A DNA stretch of 64,000 nt from Cupriavidus cauae (GCF_008632125.1 NZ_VWRN01000034.1:124001-188000); one strand, 5' to 3'. Counted from the first letter of the stretch, positions 9,050 to 17,969 are shown. The notes: a model not told the origin generated them from the letters alone. Numbers and translations are program-made.

Positions 9050-9841
9050 TCAGGCCTGGCTGGTCTTGTTGAGGAAGGCCAGCACGGACTCGCGATGCGC
9101 GGTGCTGGTGTAGCAGATGCCTTGCGCCTGGCTGCCTTGCGCGAACACCTGGTCTGCCGGCAGCTCGAACGATTGGTTCATGATGCTCTTGCCCAGCGCG
9201 ATGGCGGTGGCCGAGCCCTGGCTCAGTTCCGCGGCCCAGCGCAGTGCATCGTCGAGCAGCGCTTCGGGCGTGCTGAGGCGGTCGGCGATGCCGAGCGCCT
9301 TGGCTTCCTGCGCCGGCACCTTGCGGCCGGTGAACACGAGTTCCTTTGCCATCGACAGGCCGACGCGGCGCGGCAGGAAATACATGCCGCCGCCATCGGG
9401 GATCAGGCCGCGGTGGATGTACGACCAGGAGAACGATGCCGCTTCCGACGCGAGCACGAAGTCGCAGCACAGCGCGGTGTCGGCGCCGAGGCCGGCCGCG
9501 GCGCCGTTGACCGCCGCAATGGTGGGCTTGGGCATCGTATGCAGCAGCTTGACGGTATGGTGCACGCGCTGCTGGCGGCTCCACCCGTTGAACGCCACCT
9601 CGCCCTGCGGCGCTTCCATGCGGCGCTGCATGCCGGCCACGTCGCCGCCGGCGCAGAAGCCCTTGCCATTGCCGGTCAGCACCAGCGCGCGGATCGCCTT
9701 GTCCGACGCCACACGTTCGAGCGCATCGATCAGTTCGGTGCGCATGTCGTCGCTGATGGCGTTGCGCTTGTCGGGACGGTTGAAGGCGAGCAGCGCGATG
9801 CCCGCTTCGATCTTCAGTTCGATCAGGGAGTAGTGGTCCAT
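9050..9841 (-). CDS. Enoyl-CoA hydratase/isomerase, PaaG-like
   Basis: 263 residues from ATG 9841. It has the crotonase fold with oxyanion-hole segments GKGFCAGGDVAG and VNGAAAGLGAD. The first catalytic Glu of classical hydratases is not visible. The segment GLIPDGGGMYFLPRRVG instead carries an Asp as in PaaG-type isomerases, while the second acidic site (AKELVFTG) is kept. It probably hydrates or isomerises the CoA ester made by the downstream synthetase. The exact substrate is not deducible. Confidence 0.9.
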   Translation of the reverse strand: MDHYSLIELKIEAGIALLAFNRPDKRNAISDDMRTELIDALERVASDKAIRALVLTGNGKGFCAGGDVAGMQRRMEAPQGEVAFNGWSRQQRVHHTVKLLHTMPKPTIAAVNGAAAGLGADTALCCDFVLASEAASFSWSYIHRGLIPDGGGMYFLPRRVGLSMAKELVFTGRKVPAQEAKALGIADRLSTPEALLDDALRWAAELSQGSATAIALGKSIMNQSFELPADQVFAQGSQAQGICYTSTAHRESVLAFLNKTSQA

Positions 9842-9891
9842 GTCTTGATCCGGTGCGGTGTATGGAATGGGTTCTGTGGTCGGCGCCGCGC

Positions 9892-10914
9892 TCAGTCGAC
9901 GGTGATGTTGGCTTCCTTGATGACCTTGCTCCACCGCTCGCTCTCGCCCTTCACGTAGCGGCCGAACTCTTCCGGCGTGCCGCCACCGACGGCCAGGCCT
10001 TCCTGCTCGGCGCGCTTGCGGAACGCTTCGGTCTGCACGGCCTTCTTCGCCGCCGCGTTCAGTCGCGCGATCACGGCCGGCGGCGTACCGCCCGGCGCAA
10101 ACAGGCCATACCAGCTGTCGGCCACGTAATTGGGCACGCCGCCCTCGGCGATGGTCGGCACCTTGCTCAGCGCCGGCGCCTGGGAACGCTGCGCGGTCGT
10201 GACCGCCACCGCGCGCAACTTGCCGCTCTCCAGGTGCGGCGCGACGGCAGCCGCGGTGGCGAACATCGCGTCGACCTGCCCGCCCAGCAGGTCGGTAATG
10301 GCAGGGCCGGCGCCGCGATACGGCACATGGGTGATGTCGACCTTGGCCAGCTTCTTGAAGAGTTCGCCGGCCAGATGGGCCGAGGTGCCCGGGCCTTGCG
10401 ACGCGTAGTTGAGCTTGCCCGGCCGCGCCTTGGCCGCTGCGATCAGGTCCTGCACGGTCTTGATGGGGCTGTCCGGCTTGACGACCAGGACATTGGGCGA
10501 GCGCCCCACCAGCATGACCGGCGAGAACGCCTTGTCGGTATCGAACGGCAGCTTCTTGTGCAGGCTCGGATTGACGGCGTGGGCCATGGTGGCCATCACC
10601 AGCGTGTAGCCGTCGGGAGCGCTCTTGGCGACCAGGTCGGTCCCGATGATCGTGCCGCCGCCCGGCTTGTTGTCGACCAGCACGGGTTGGCCGAGATCCT
10701 CGCCCATGGTGACGCCCATCGCGCGCGCGATCAGGTCCGTTCCGCCGCCCGGGGCAAACGGCACGACCAGGCGGATCGGCTTGTCGGGGAAGGCGGCCAG
10801 CGCGGGCAGCGGCGCGGCAACGGCCATCAGCAACGGCATGGCGGCCCTGGCGAGCCGGCGGGCGAATGGAGTGAAAATCGGGCCGAAAATCGGGGTGCGG
10901 ATCGATGGCATCAA
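9892..10914 (-). CDS. Bug/TctC-family periplasmic solute receptor
   Basis: 340 residues with an N-terminal export signal ending near LPALAA. The diagnostic FPDKPIRLVVPFAPGGGTDLI follows in parts, with GTDLI marking the binding-site loop. Later come NVLVV, YASQGPGTSAHLAGE and THVPYRGAGPAITDLLGGQV, typical of the tripartite tricarboxylate receptor family, which binds carboxylates. No TctA/TctB membrane genes are nearby, which is common for the many orphan Bug proteins of Bordetella and Cupriavidus. First gene of the operon with the hydratase, the synthetase and the IclR regulator. Confidence 0.93.
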   Translation of the reverse strand: MMPSIRTPIFGPIFTPFARRLARAAMPLLMAVAAPLPALAAFPDKPIRLVVPFAPGGGTDLIARAMGVTMGEDLGQPVLVDNKPGGGTIIGTDLVAKSAPDGYTLVMATMAHAVNPSLHKKLPFDTDKAFSPVMLVGRSPNVLVVKPDSPIKTVQDLIAAAKARPGKLNYASQGPGTSAHLAGELFKKLAKVDITHVPYRGAGPAITDLLGGQVDAMFATAAAVAPHLESGKLRAVAVTTAQRSQAPALSKVPTIAEGGVPNYVADSWYGLFAPGGTPPAVIARLNAAAKKAVQTEAFRKRAEQEGLAVGGGTPEEFGRYVKGESERWSKVIKEANITVD

Positions 10915-11022
10915 GCGTCTCCTGAAAATCCTTGAAGCGCCGCCGCCTGTTCACCTGCCGGCGAGGCGCGCCTTGTTTGTGGGAGACAGCTTAGGCCTTG
11001 TCCGCTCGGCATACAGCCCCCT

Positions 11023-11041
11023 ATTTCCATTGCATGGAAAT
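11023..11041. promoter_or_regulatory. Candidate IclR operator upstream of the Bug operon
   Basis: A perfect palindrome ATTTCCAT-TGC-ATGGAAAT, 109 nt upstream of the receptor start codon. The TTTCCA/TGGAAA half-sites match those in the known E. coli IclR site (TGGAAAT-N-ATTTCCA), but in the reverse arrangement. The only regulator in the operon is IclR-type, so autoregulation through this site is the simplest reading. Confidence 0.5.
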
Positions 11042-11077
11042 GCCGGAAAATGCCGCCGATGCTGGATCACACGGACG

Positions 11078-11113
11078 AAAAAAAGCCCGGCAGCGCGAAG
11101 CACGCTGCCGGGC
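11078..11113 (-). terminator. Rho-independent terminator of the TonB receptor gene
   Basis: GCCCGGCAGC (11085-11094) pairs with GCTGCCGGGC (11104-11113), a 10-bp stem. Read leftward it is followed by seven T (A-run 11078-11084). It lies 48 nt past the receptor stop codon. Confidence 0.85.
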
Positions 11114-11160
11114 ACGATGCCCTGTGCGGCCGGTCCGGGGATGCCGCCCGCCGGCGGCCC

Positions 11161-13275
11161 TCAGAACTGATATTTGACGCCCGCGACGAACTGCCGGCCC
11201 AGGCCCGGGATCACCGCGAGATTGCCCCACGATGCGGGGTAGTACTCCTTGTCGAACACGTTGTGGACGTCGAAGAAGACGCGCGTCTTGCGGTCGATCT
11301 GCCAGTACGACACCAGCTTGACCGTGGCATAGGCGGGCAGCGAATACGTGTCGGTGGCATTCCCCGAGCGCGAGCCCACGTAGACGATGCCGGTGCCGAC
11401 GCCATAGCGGCCGCCGAATCGCGGCATCGCATCTTCGCGGATCGCCAGCAGACTGGCGCTGACCTTCGGGATATTGGTCACGCGGGTACCGGGCGCGATG
11501 GCATTGTCTTCGGTGACCTTGGCGTTCGTCAGCGTGAAGCTGGCGCTGACACGCCAATGCTGGTCGAGCTGGCCGAAGGCGTCCGCCTCGAAGCCGCGGC
11601 TGGTGACCTCGCCGGCCGCGACGCTGAAGTTCGGATTGGTCGGGCTGCGGGTCAGCACATTGCTCTTGCGGATGTCGAAGACCGCCAGCGTCGCGCCCAG
11701 CTTCGCATCGGCCGATTGCCATTTGACGCCCGCCTCCAGCGCGCGGCCGCTCTGCGGATCGAAGGGGTTGCCGGCCTCGTCCACGCCGCTGTTGGGCCGG
11801 AACGACTTGCCCCACGAGGCGTAGAGCGAGGTCTGTGCATTGGGCAGCCACGTCACGCCCAGGCGCGGCGACACGGCATGTTGGTCCTGGCTGGTGGACC
11901 GGCCGGTGATCAGGTTGTCCAGGCTCTGGTGATAGCTGTCGAAGCGCACGCCGGCCAGCACCTTCCATTGCTCGCTCAGCGAAATCTCGTCCTGGACGAA
12001 GGCGCCCACGTTGCGCTGGTCTTCGCGCGTCGACGTCGTCATCACCAGCGGCGGCTTGGGCTGGCCGTAGACCGGCTGGTAGATGTCGATCGCATAGGGG
12101 TTGGTGGCCAGCGTCGAGTAGGCGATGTCCATGCCCATGTGCAGGCGCGACGCGTCGACGCCGAACAGCATGCGATGTCCCAGACCGCCCGTGTCGAAGT
12201 TGCCTTCGACTTCGGCCTGCATCGAAGTGTCGCGCGACGGCAGCGTGCGCCAGCTGTGGCGGCGGGTCAGCGTGCGGCCGTCGGGCAGCACACTGCCGAG
12301 ATCGGCGGCATAGCCTTCGAAGCTCGACTCCTTGTAGCTCGCCCCGATGCGGGTACGCCAGCCCGGCGCCAGCTCGCGGTCCAGCGTCAGCTGATGCGTA
12401 TCGCTCGACAGATGCAGGTTCGGATCGTTGGGCTCGCCCAGATAGCGGTTGCGCGGCAGGTCGATCCTGCCGTTGACGTTGACCAGGCCGCGGTCCAGCG
12501 GCGTGCGCACGCGCATGAACTCGCCTTCGTACTGCAGCAGCGTCTTGTCGTCGAGCGCCCATGCCAGCGCCGGCGCGACGAGGTACTTGTTGTTGTCGAT
12601 CAGCGAACTGCGGCTCGCGCCGTCCTCGCCCATGACGTTCAGGCGGTAGGCCAGCTTGTCGGTGATCGGACCGGTGCTGTCGACCGCGGCACGCCGAAAG
12701 CCGAGCGTGCCGACGCTGAGCTCGGCGCTCGTCGCCGGGGTGAACCTCGGCTTCTTGGTCACGATATTGATCGTGCCGCCCGGCTCGCTGCTGCCGTAGA
12801 CGGCGGCGGCCGGGCCCTTGAGGAATTCGAAGCGCTCGACCGTGGCGGTGTCGCGCATCGGGTTATAGCCGCGAGAGCCGGGGAAGCCATTGACCAGGTA
12901 TCCCATGTCCGTGCTGCTGAAGCCGCGGATTGCATAGTTGTCCCAGGTGCCGCCGAAATCGTTCAGGCGCGAAACGCCGCTGACGTAGTCGACCGTGTCG
13001 GCGAGGCGCGTGGCGCCGAGGTCGTCGATCAGTTCGGTGGTGACCACGCGAACGGATTGCGGTATTTCGCGCAACGGCGTGTCGGTGCGCGTCGCGCCGC
13101 GGCTTTCGGTCGGCACGTAGCCGCCGCCGGCATTCGCGCTGACGCGGACTTCGGGTAGATCGGCGGGGGCATCGTTGTTGGGCGTGTCGGCGTGGGCCAT
13201 ACCGAGCCCGAACCCGGACAGGACAGCCAGCGTGACCGGCCAGGCGAAGCGGCGGGTCGACAGGGTGATGGACAT
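11161..13275 (-). CDS. TonB-dependent siderophore receptor
   Basis: 704 residues from the ATG at 13275 (MSITLSTRRF), which starts a clear signal peptide ending AHA-DTPNND. The open frame continues upstream to 13410 without signal-like sequence. A plug domain follows (about residues 55-165: REIPQSVRVVTTELIDDLG, YAIRGFSS, VERFEFLKGPAAAVYGSSEP, GGTINIVTKKP), then a 22-strand barrel ending in the terminal phenylalanine (VAGVKYQF). The ESRGATRTDTPLREIPQSV style matches FpvA/FhuE-like ferric siderophore receptors. No biosynthetic genes are near, so it may take up a foreign siderophore. No signal-transducing N-terminal STN domain is seen. Confidence 0.93.
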   Translation of the reverse strand: MSITLSTRRFAWPVTLAVLSGFGLGMAHADTPNNDAPADLPEVRVSANAGGGYVPTESRGATRTDTPLREIPQSVRVVTTELIDDLGATRLADTVDYVSGVSRLNDFGGTWDNYAIRGFSSTDMGYLVNGFPGSRGYNPMRDTATVERFEFLKGPAAAVYGSSEPGGTINIVTKKPRFTPATSAELSVGTLGFRRAAVDSTGPITDKLAYRLNVMGEDGASRSSLIDNNKYLVAPALAWALDDKTLLQYEGEFMRVRTPLDRGLVNVNGRIDLPRNRYLGEPNDPNLHLSSDTHQLTLDRELAPGWRTRIGASYKESSFEGYAADLGSVLPDGRTLTRRHSWRTLPSRDTSMQAEVEGNFDTGGLGHRMLFGVDASRLHMGMDIAYSTLATNPYAIDIYQPVYGQPKPPLVMTTSTREDQRNVGAFVQDEISLSEQWKVLAGVRFDSYHQSLDNLITGRSTSQDQHAVSPRLGVTWLPNAQTSLYASWGKSFRPNSGVDEAGNPFDPQSGRALEAGVKWQSADAKLGATLAVFDIRKSNVLTRSPTNPNFSVAAGEVTSRGFEADAFGQLDQHWRVSASFTLTNAKVTEDNAIAPGTRVTNIPKVSASLLAIREDAMPRFGGRYGVGTGIVYVGSRSGNATDTYSLPAYATVKLVSYWQIDRKTRVFFDVHNVFDKEYYPASWGNLAVIPGLGRQFVAGVKYQF

Positions 13276-13322
13276 CGAAGGAGCGAAAAGTCGGCGGAAA
13301 ACCGGCAATGATAACCGGAATC

Positions 13323-13335
13323 GCGAACGATTCGC
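13323..13335. promoter_or_regulatory. Weak Fur-box-like palindrome upstream of the siderophore receptor
   Basis: GCGAA-CGA-TTCGC, flanked by an AT-rich patch, lies 48 nt upstream of the receptor start. Siderophore receptors are generally Fur-controlled, and the arrangement loosely resembles a Fur site, but it matches the consensus poorly. Confidence 0.3.
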
Positions 13336-13522
13336 ATTTCGATTAGCCCTCGCCCAGGGTCGGGATGATGCCGGATCGCGGAACGGGTTCAGCGTAAGCG
13401 TCCTTGACATTTAAACCATCGTCCATCAAACCTTCCATCAGGGACCATAACGGAACGGCCTGACTCGGTCGGGCACCTTCCGGCAAATCGACAAACGGTC
13501 TCTACAGTGGCGGGGAGGACCA

Positions 13523-14152
13523 ATGCGTGCGCTGCTGATTGTGGAAAATCCCACGCGACAAACGGCGCTCGCCGATTGGCTGCGGCGTCACCGCGATGTC
13601 GAACTGGTTTCCTGCATCGGTTTTTCCGAACTCGAAACGCTGTGCAGCCAGTTGGCCGAGCATGGGGCGCAACTTCTGATCATGGCGAAAGCCTCTTCGT
13701 ACGAGCTTGCCATGGCGCAATTGGAAAAGGCGTGGCATTGCGCGAGCGAATTGCCGATCGTGCTGTTGCCGTGCCTGGAGCAAATCGATGGGAACGCCGC
13801 CGACCACAGGCAGGCTGCGTTCGAGCATGCCGTGCGCGTGATATCCGCGGGCATTCGTCCCATGCCACAGCCATCGGCGTTGGGCGACGCGTTCGCCGGC
13901 GCAGAGGAGGAAGCGCGCAAGCTCGACCTGACACTGCGTCAATACCAGATACTGGTGCTGCTTTCGATGGGGCACCAGCAAAAGGTCATCAGCCGCATGC
14001 TGGACATCTCGCTTGCGACAGTCAAAAGTCATTCGGGGCAGCTGTACCAGCGCCTGGGCGCGCGCAACAAGGCGGAAGCCATCTATGCCGCGCGCCAGCG
14101 CGGCGCGCAACTGGCGTGGCCCGATGTGCAAGCACCGGACAAGCCGGCCTGA
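13523..14152 (+). CDS. LuxR/NarL-type transcriptional regulator with degenerate receiver
   Basis: 209 residues with a good ribosome site (GGGAGG) 7 nt before the ATG. The C-terminal LuxR helix-turn-helix (about residues 135-195: LTLRQYQILVLLSMGHQQKV, then ISLATVKSHSGQLYQRLGA) is intact. The N-terminal half resembles a response-regulator receiver (ALLIVENPTRQ), but the usual paired acidic residues are Glu8-Asn9. The position expected for the phosphorylated Asp, after LLIM, is Ala55. It probably works without phosphorylation. It diverges from the siderophore receptor; no kinase is adjacent. Confidence 0.82.
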   Translation: MRALLIVENPTRQTALADWLRRHRDVELVSCIGFSELETLCSQLAEHGAQLLIMAKASSYELAMAQLEKAWHCASELPIVLLPCLEQIDGNAADHRQAAFEHAVRVISAGIRPMPQPSALGDAFAGAEEEARKLDLTLRQYQILVLLSMGHQQKVISRMLDISLATVKSHSGQLYQRLGARNKAEAIYAARQRGAQLAWPDVQAPDKPA

Positions 14153-14179
14153 CACGTTGCATGGCCGCGCGTCGATGCG

Positions 14180-14623
14180 TCAATCAAGACGGCGGCACAT
14201 GCAGTATGTCCTTGCGCTGAAACGCCGGTGGAAGTCCCTGGCGATCCGGATCTCTTCCGGCAATTGCTCCGGGGAACTGAGCGAAAAGCCGTATCGCGCA
14301 AAGAAGCTTGGATGCCTGTTGGTAAACAAGGCAGCGGATTTGCAGCCATTGGCGCGGGCGCGCATCAGCACGGCGCCGACGAGATGTGTCGCGATCCGTT
14401 GGTCGCGATATTCGGGAAGAACGGCGACTGCGCGGATGACGACCGTTTCGCCATGAATCTCGCCGCATACGCAGCCGATCGGCTGTTTGCCAAGCATGGC
14501 GAGGTGATACAGATGGGTCGATGCTTCGGCTACCTTGTACTTCAGACTGCAGATATCGAGCACCTCCAGGACTGCTGCCAAATCGACCGCCTTGGCGGCT
14601 CGAATTCTCACGCCCCTGATCAT
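14180..14623 (-). CDS. GNAT-family N-acetyltransferase
   Basis: 147 residues from ATG 14623 (MIRGVRIRAAKAVDL), preceded by GGAG/AAGGA. A longer frame to 14734 has no family-like sequence. The GNAT core is visible: VIRAVAVLPEYRDQRIATHLVGAVLM, containing the acetyl-CoA pyrophosphate loop in degenerate form (RDQRIATHL), then ALFTNRHPSFFARYGFSL. It resembles the ArgA/ArgH-type GNAT domain (CGEIHGETVVIRAVAV, ARYGF). The acceptor is unknown. It is convergent with the LuxR-type gene, 27 nt apart. Confidence 0.8.
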   Translation of the reverse strand: MIRGVRIRAAKAVDLAAVLEVLDICSLKYKVAEASTHLYHLAMLGKQPIGCVCGEIHGETVVIRAVAVLPEYRDQRIATHLVGAVLMRARANGCKSAALFTNRHPSFFARYGFSLSSPEQLPEEIRIARDFHRRFSARTYCMCRRLD

Positions 14624-14805
14624 TCCTTGCACTCCGCTACGGGGACGCGTCTCGATGCTGCATGCATGATGCCGAGACGATGCAGCCTTGCATCCCGTCG
14701 GGCAAGGATGGCGCAATTGGCGGCGCCTAACCACTATCCATAGGAATACTTGATTTTCTCGCCGAGCCGCTTAGAGTCGGAATGTGCGAGATGAAAATCG
14801 CAGGG

Positions 14806-14850
14806 CCATCAAGACCATCAAGACCATCAACGCCATCAACGCCATCAACA
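14806..14850. repeat. 9-bp tandem repeat, 5 copies
   Basis: CCATCAAGA x2, then CCATCAACG x2 and CCATCAACA, in the intergenic DNA between the GNAT start and the LysE stop. Confidence 0.9.
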
Positions 14851-14919
14851 GAGGAAGGACGCCGCGCGATATCCGGTTGTATCGACGCGGCAATTCCAAT
14901 TCCATGTGGACCGCCGCCG

Positions 14920-15570
14920 CTATTTCTTGCCGTTCCCCGCAAACGCCGCCGTAATGCCCAGCCCGATCAGCAGCGAGCCACCGACGTAGCGCTCGAACGT
15001 CAGATAGCCGCGGCTATGCCGCAGCCAGCGGCCCGCCGCGCTCGCGGCAAACGCATAGCACGCATCGCTGACCAGACCGAGCAGCGTGAACAGCAATCCC
15101 AGAAACACGATCTGCATCGCCACGTGGCCGCGGCCGACATCGACGAATTGCGGCAGGAAGGCCAGGAAAAACAGCGCGGTCTTCGGATTGAGCAGATTGA
15201 CGATGAAGCCGTCGCGGAACAGCCGCGCATAGCGGCGCTGCTGCGGTACGGCATCGACGGCGACGGGCGCCGGCCGGCCGAAGATCTTCTTCAGCCCGAG
15301 CCAGATCAGATAGGCGGCACCGGCATACTTCAGGATGCTGAACGCCACGGCCGACGAGGCCAGCAATGCGGACAGGCCCAGCGCGGCGGCCAGCACGTGC
15401 ACCAGCGTGGCCGTATGGATGCCCAGATCCGATACCAGCCCGGCCTTGCGGCCCTGCTCCACCGATTGCGCAATGATGTACAGCACCGCGGGGCCCGGAA
15501 TCACCAACAACACGAGCGCCGCGCTGACGAACAGAATCAGATTGCCTGTACTGGGGATAACGAATTCCAT
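14920..15570 (-). CDS. LysE-family amino-acid exporter
   Basis: 216 residues, about six hydrophobic segments. It has the family's N-terminal pattern LILFVSAALVLLVIPGPAVLYIIAQS (PGP motif around residue 26) and GLVSDLGIHTATLVHVLAAALG. Also seen are AYLIWLGLKKIF and GFIVNLLNPKTALFFLAFLP, typical of RhtB/LysE proteins. These are inner-membrane exporters of amino acids or homoserine lactones. The substrate is not deducible. Confidence 0.92.
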   Translation of the reverse strand: MEFVIPSTGNLILFVSAALVLLVIPGPAVLYIIAQSVEQGRKAGLVSDLGIHTATLVHVLAAALGLSALLASSAVAFSILKYAGAAYLIWLGLKKIFGRPAPVAVDAVPQQRRYARLFRDGFIVNLLNPKTALFFLAFLPQFVDVGRGHVAMQIVFLGLLFTLLGLVSDACYAFAASAAGRWLRHSRGYLTFERYVGGSLLIGLGITAAFAGNGKK

Positions 15571-15869
15571 GGCTCGGTCTCCTGGTGGCGAGCATCGCTG
15601 GGAAGAAGAACCGTTACTCTACAGCAGGACCGACATCGGGGCCGGTCATGCGCTGCAGCATGCTTTACCTTGCGCCCAGGCGTTCCAATGGCGCGGTACG
15701 CGGCGAATTGCCTATCGGCAAAGGCATTCTTTCCATCATCGATATTTAATCTTGTTTGCCGGTCGAGGATAATCCTCAAAGAATCGCCGCTGTCCTCCCG
15801 TCCCGGGATTTCCACCGACCCTGCGTCACCGTTCAGAAGTGGGAACCCAATTTTCTGCCGAGGTATGTC
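15571..15869. other. Divergent intergenic region with a 13-nt palindrome
   Basis: About 300 nt between the LysE gene (leftward) and the MFS gene (rightward). It contains a perfect palindrome GAGGAT-A-ATCCTC at 15765-15777, a possible operator. No other gene or RNA signal seen. Confidence 0.4.
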
Positions 15870-17093
15870 TTGTCAAACGTCGCCCCAGCCGCATTGAGCG
15901 ATTCCGTCGCCGAACTTTCCGAACGCGAGCAGCGCGGCAACATCATGCGGCTGACCGTCGCCCAGGCGCTGGCCGGGGCCAATTCGATCGTGGTCTATGC
16001 GACCGGCGCGATCGTCGGCGACATGCTCGCCCCGGACAAGACGCTGGCCACGCTGCCCATTTCGATCTTCGTCGTCGGCATGGCGGCGTGCATCCTGCCG
16101 ACGGGCGCCATCGCGCGCCGTTACGGCAGGCGCGCCTCCTTCCTGGCCGGCACCGGCTGCGGCGTGCTGGTCGGCCTGCTGGCCGCCGCCGCGGTCGTCT
16201 GGAGTTCGTTCTGGCTGTTCTGCCTGGCGACCTTCTTCGGCGGCGCCTATGCGGCCGTGGTGCTGTCGTTCCGCTTCGCCGCGGCCGACGGCGTCTCGCC
16301 GGCGCTGCGCCCGCGCGCGCTCTCGTTCGTGATGGGAGGCGGCGTCGTCGCCGGGGTCGTCGGCCCGCAACTGGTCACGCACACCATGCATCTGTGGCCG
16401 CCGCACATGTTCGCGGCGACCTTCGTCATGCAGGCCGTCGTCGCGCTGGTGTCGGCGCTGGTGCTGTGGGGCGTGCGGCTGCCGATGCCGACGGCGGCGG
16501 AAGTCGCCAGGGGGCGGCCGTTGTCGACGATCGCGCGCCAGCCGCTGTTCGTTACCGCGGTCATGTGCGGGGCCGTGACCTACATGCTGATGAATTTCCT
16601 GATGACGGCGGCGCCGCTGGCGATGCATCTGTGCGGCCATTCGCAGGAGAACGCCAACCTCGGCCTGCAGTGGCACGTCATCGCGATGTACGCGCCCAGC
16701 TTCTTCACGGGACGGCTGATTACCCGCTTCGGCGCGCAGCGCGTCGTCTCGGCCGGCCTGCTGCTGACCGGGATCTCCGCGGCGATCGGCCTGACCGGCA
16801 TCGACGTGGCCCACTTCTGGCTGACCTTGATCCTGCTGGGGCTCGGCTGGAACTTCGGCTTCGTCGGCGCCTCGGCGCTGGTGCTGGAGTGCCACCGGCC
16901 CGAGGAAAAGACCAAGGTCCAGTCGCTGAACGACTTCATCGTCTTCGGCACGATGGCGATCGGCTCGTTTGCCTCCGGCGGTCTATTGGCCGCGTACGAC
17001 TGGGATACCGTGTTGTGGGTATCGTTCGTGCCGCTGGCCCTCGCGGTCGCGGCGCTGATCGTGATGGCCGCCCAGGTCAGGCGCACCGCCTAG
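15870..17093 (+). CDS. MFS transporter
   Basis: 407 residues if translation begins at the TTG at 15870 (LSNVAPAALSDSV), which has GAGG upstream. The frame is open from an ATG at 15756, but the extra 38 residues are not membrane-like. About 12 hydrophobic helices. The A-loop ARRYGRRASFLAGTGCG between helices 2 and 3 is characteristic of the major facilitator superfamily, and FTGRLITRFGAQRV is the corresponding loop of the second half. The substrate is unknown. Adjacent divergent LysE suggests, weakly, a related export role. Confidence 0.88.
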   Translation: MSNVAPAALSDSVAELSEREQRGNIMRLTVAQALAGANSIVVYATGAIVGDMLAPDKTLATLPISIFVVGMAACILPTGAIARRYGRRASFLAGTGCGVLVGLLAAAAVVWSSFWLFCLATFFGGAYAAVVLSFRFAAADGVSPALRPRALSFVMGGGVVAGVVGPQLVTHTMHLWPPHMFAATFVMQAVVALVSALVLWGVRLPMPTAAEVARGRPLSTIARQPLFVTAVMCGAVTYMLMNFLMTAAPLAMHLCGHSQENANLGLQWHVIAMYAPSFFTGRLITRFGAQRVVSAGLLLTGISAAIGLTGIDVAHFWLTLILLGLGWNFGFVGASALVLECHRPEEKTKVQSLNDFIVFGTMAIGSFASGGLLAAYDWDTVLWVSFVPLALAVAALIVMAAQVRRTA

Positions 17094-17114
17094 CGTGGCG
17101 GCCTGGGCGATCAG

Positions 17115-17969
17115 TCATGCCTTGACGCTGTCGTGGAGCGTTCGCGCGATGGCCTGGCTGACCTCGCTCACCCATTCGCTGACGTCGGCCCGACATTCGT
17201 GCCAGGCTTCGTCGGCGACATGACCGCGATACGCGTCGCGCGCCGTCGCCAATAACGCGCGCCGCTCCGGCGGCAGACGCGGCAGCAGCCAATCGGCCGC
17301 CGCGTCCTTCGGCACGATGTCGCCCGTGGCAACCGTGACCCACATGCGGGCCAGCGTCAGCATGACGTTGCGTTCGTCGCCGCGGACGTTGGCCACCAGC
17401 CCCGGCAAGCTGTCCGCCATCGCGCGCCGGATATCGGCGTAAGGAATCGCGGGGAGAAATTCGGCAAGCCCCGGCCCCATCAATGCGCGGTGGCTCTGCA
17501 AGGCCGTGGCCAGCACCAGCGTCAGATCGGGATCGGCGGTCGGCGCCGGCACCACGCCCGCTGCGAAATCGTCGCGCAGCCATTCGCCGTAGACGAAGTC
17601 GCTCCGCGCCGGGTGGCGCCACGGGGCGATGTCGCCGAGCACGACGACCGTGACCTCGGCATTGCGGGCCGGCCCTCGCCCCGCGCGCGCGCCGGAGACT
17701 TCCATCAACGCGGCCACCAGATCCTCGCGGCTCTGCCGGGACATCGTTCGATGCGTCAGCACCAGCAGGTCGACATCGCTGTCCGGCCGCAGCCCGCCGG
17801 CAATGGCGGAGCCGAACAGGTACGCGCCGGCGATGTCGTCACCCAGCACGCCGACCACGACATCGAGAATGGGCTGGACTTCGGCCGGGACGGGCTCGTT
17901 CGCAGGCGGTGGCATGGTGCAGTGTTGTCGTTGGGGCGTCGGGTCGTTGTTCGCCTCGTTCAATGGCAC
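17115..17969 (-). CDS. AadA-like aminoglycoside 3''-O-nucleotidyltransferase
   Basis: 284 residues (264 from the internal Met at 17915, closer to AadA's usual ~262). The nucleotidyltransferase motif is GSAIAGGLRPDSDVDLLVL, with the paired Asp that bind metal. Next come AEVTVVVLGDIAPWRHPAR, FVYGEWLRDD, GDERNVMLTLARMW, and GDIVPKDAAADWLLPRLP, which track AadA block by block. This enzyme class adenylylates streptomycin and spectinomycin in the cytoplasm. No integron attC site, integrase or transposase is near, so it appears to be resident. Convergent with the MFS gene (21-nt gap). Confidence 0.87.
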   Translation of the reverse strand: MPLNEANNDPTPQRQHCTMPPPANEPVPAEVQPILDVVVGVLGDDIAGAYLFGSAIAGGLRPDSDVDLLVLTHRTMSRQSREDLVAALMEVSGARAGRGPARNAEVTVVVLGDIAPWRHPARSDFVYGEWLRDDFAAGVVPAPTADPDLTLVLATALQSHRALMGPGLAEFLPAIPYADIRRAMADSLPGLVANVRGDERNVMLTLARMWVTVATGDIVPKDAAADWLLPRLPPERRALLATARDAYRGHVADEAWHECRADVSEWVSEVSQAIARTLHDSVKA

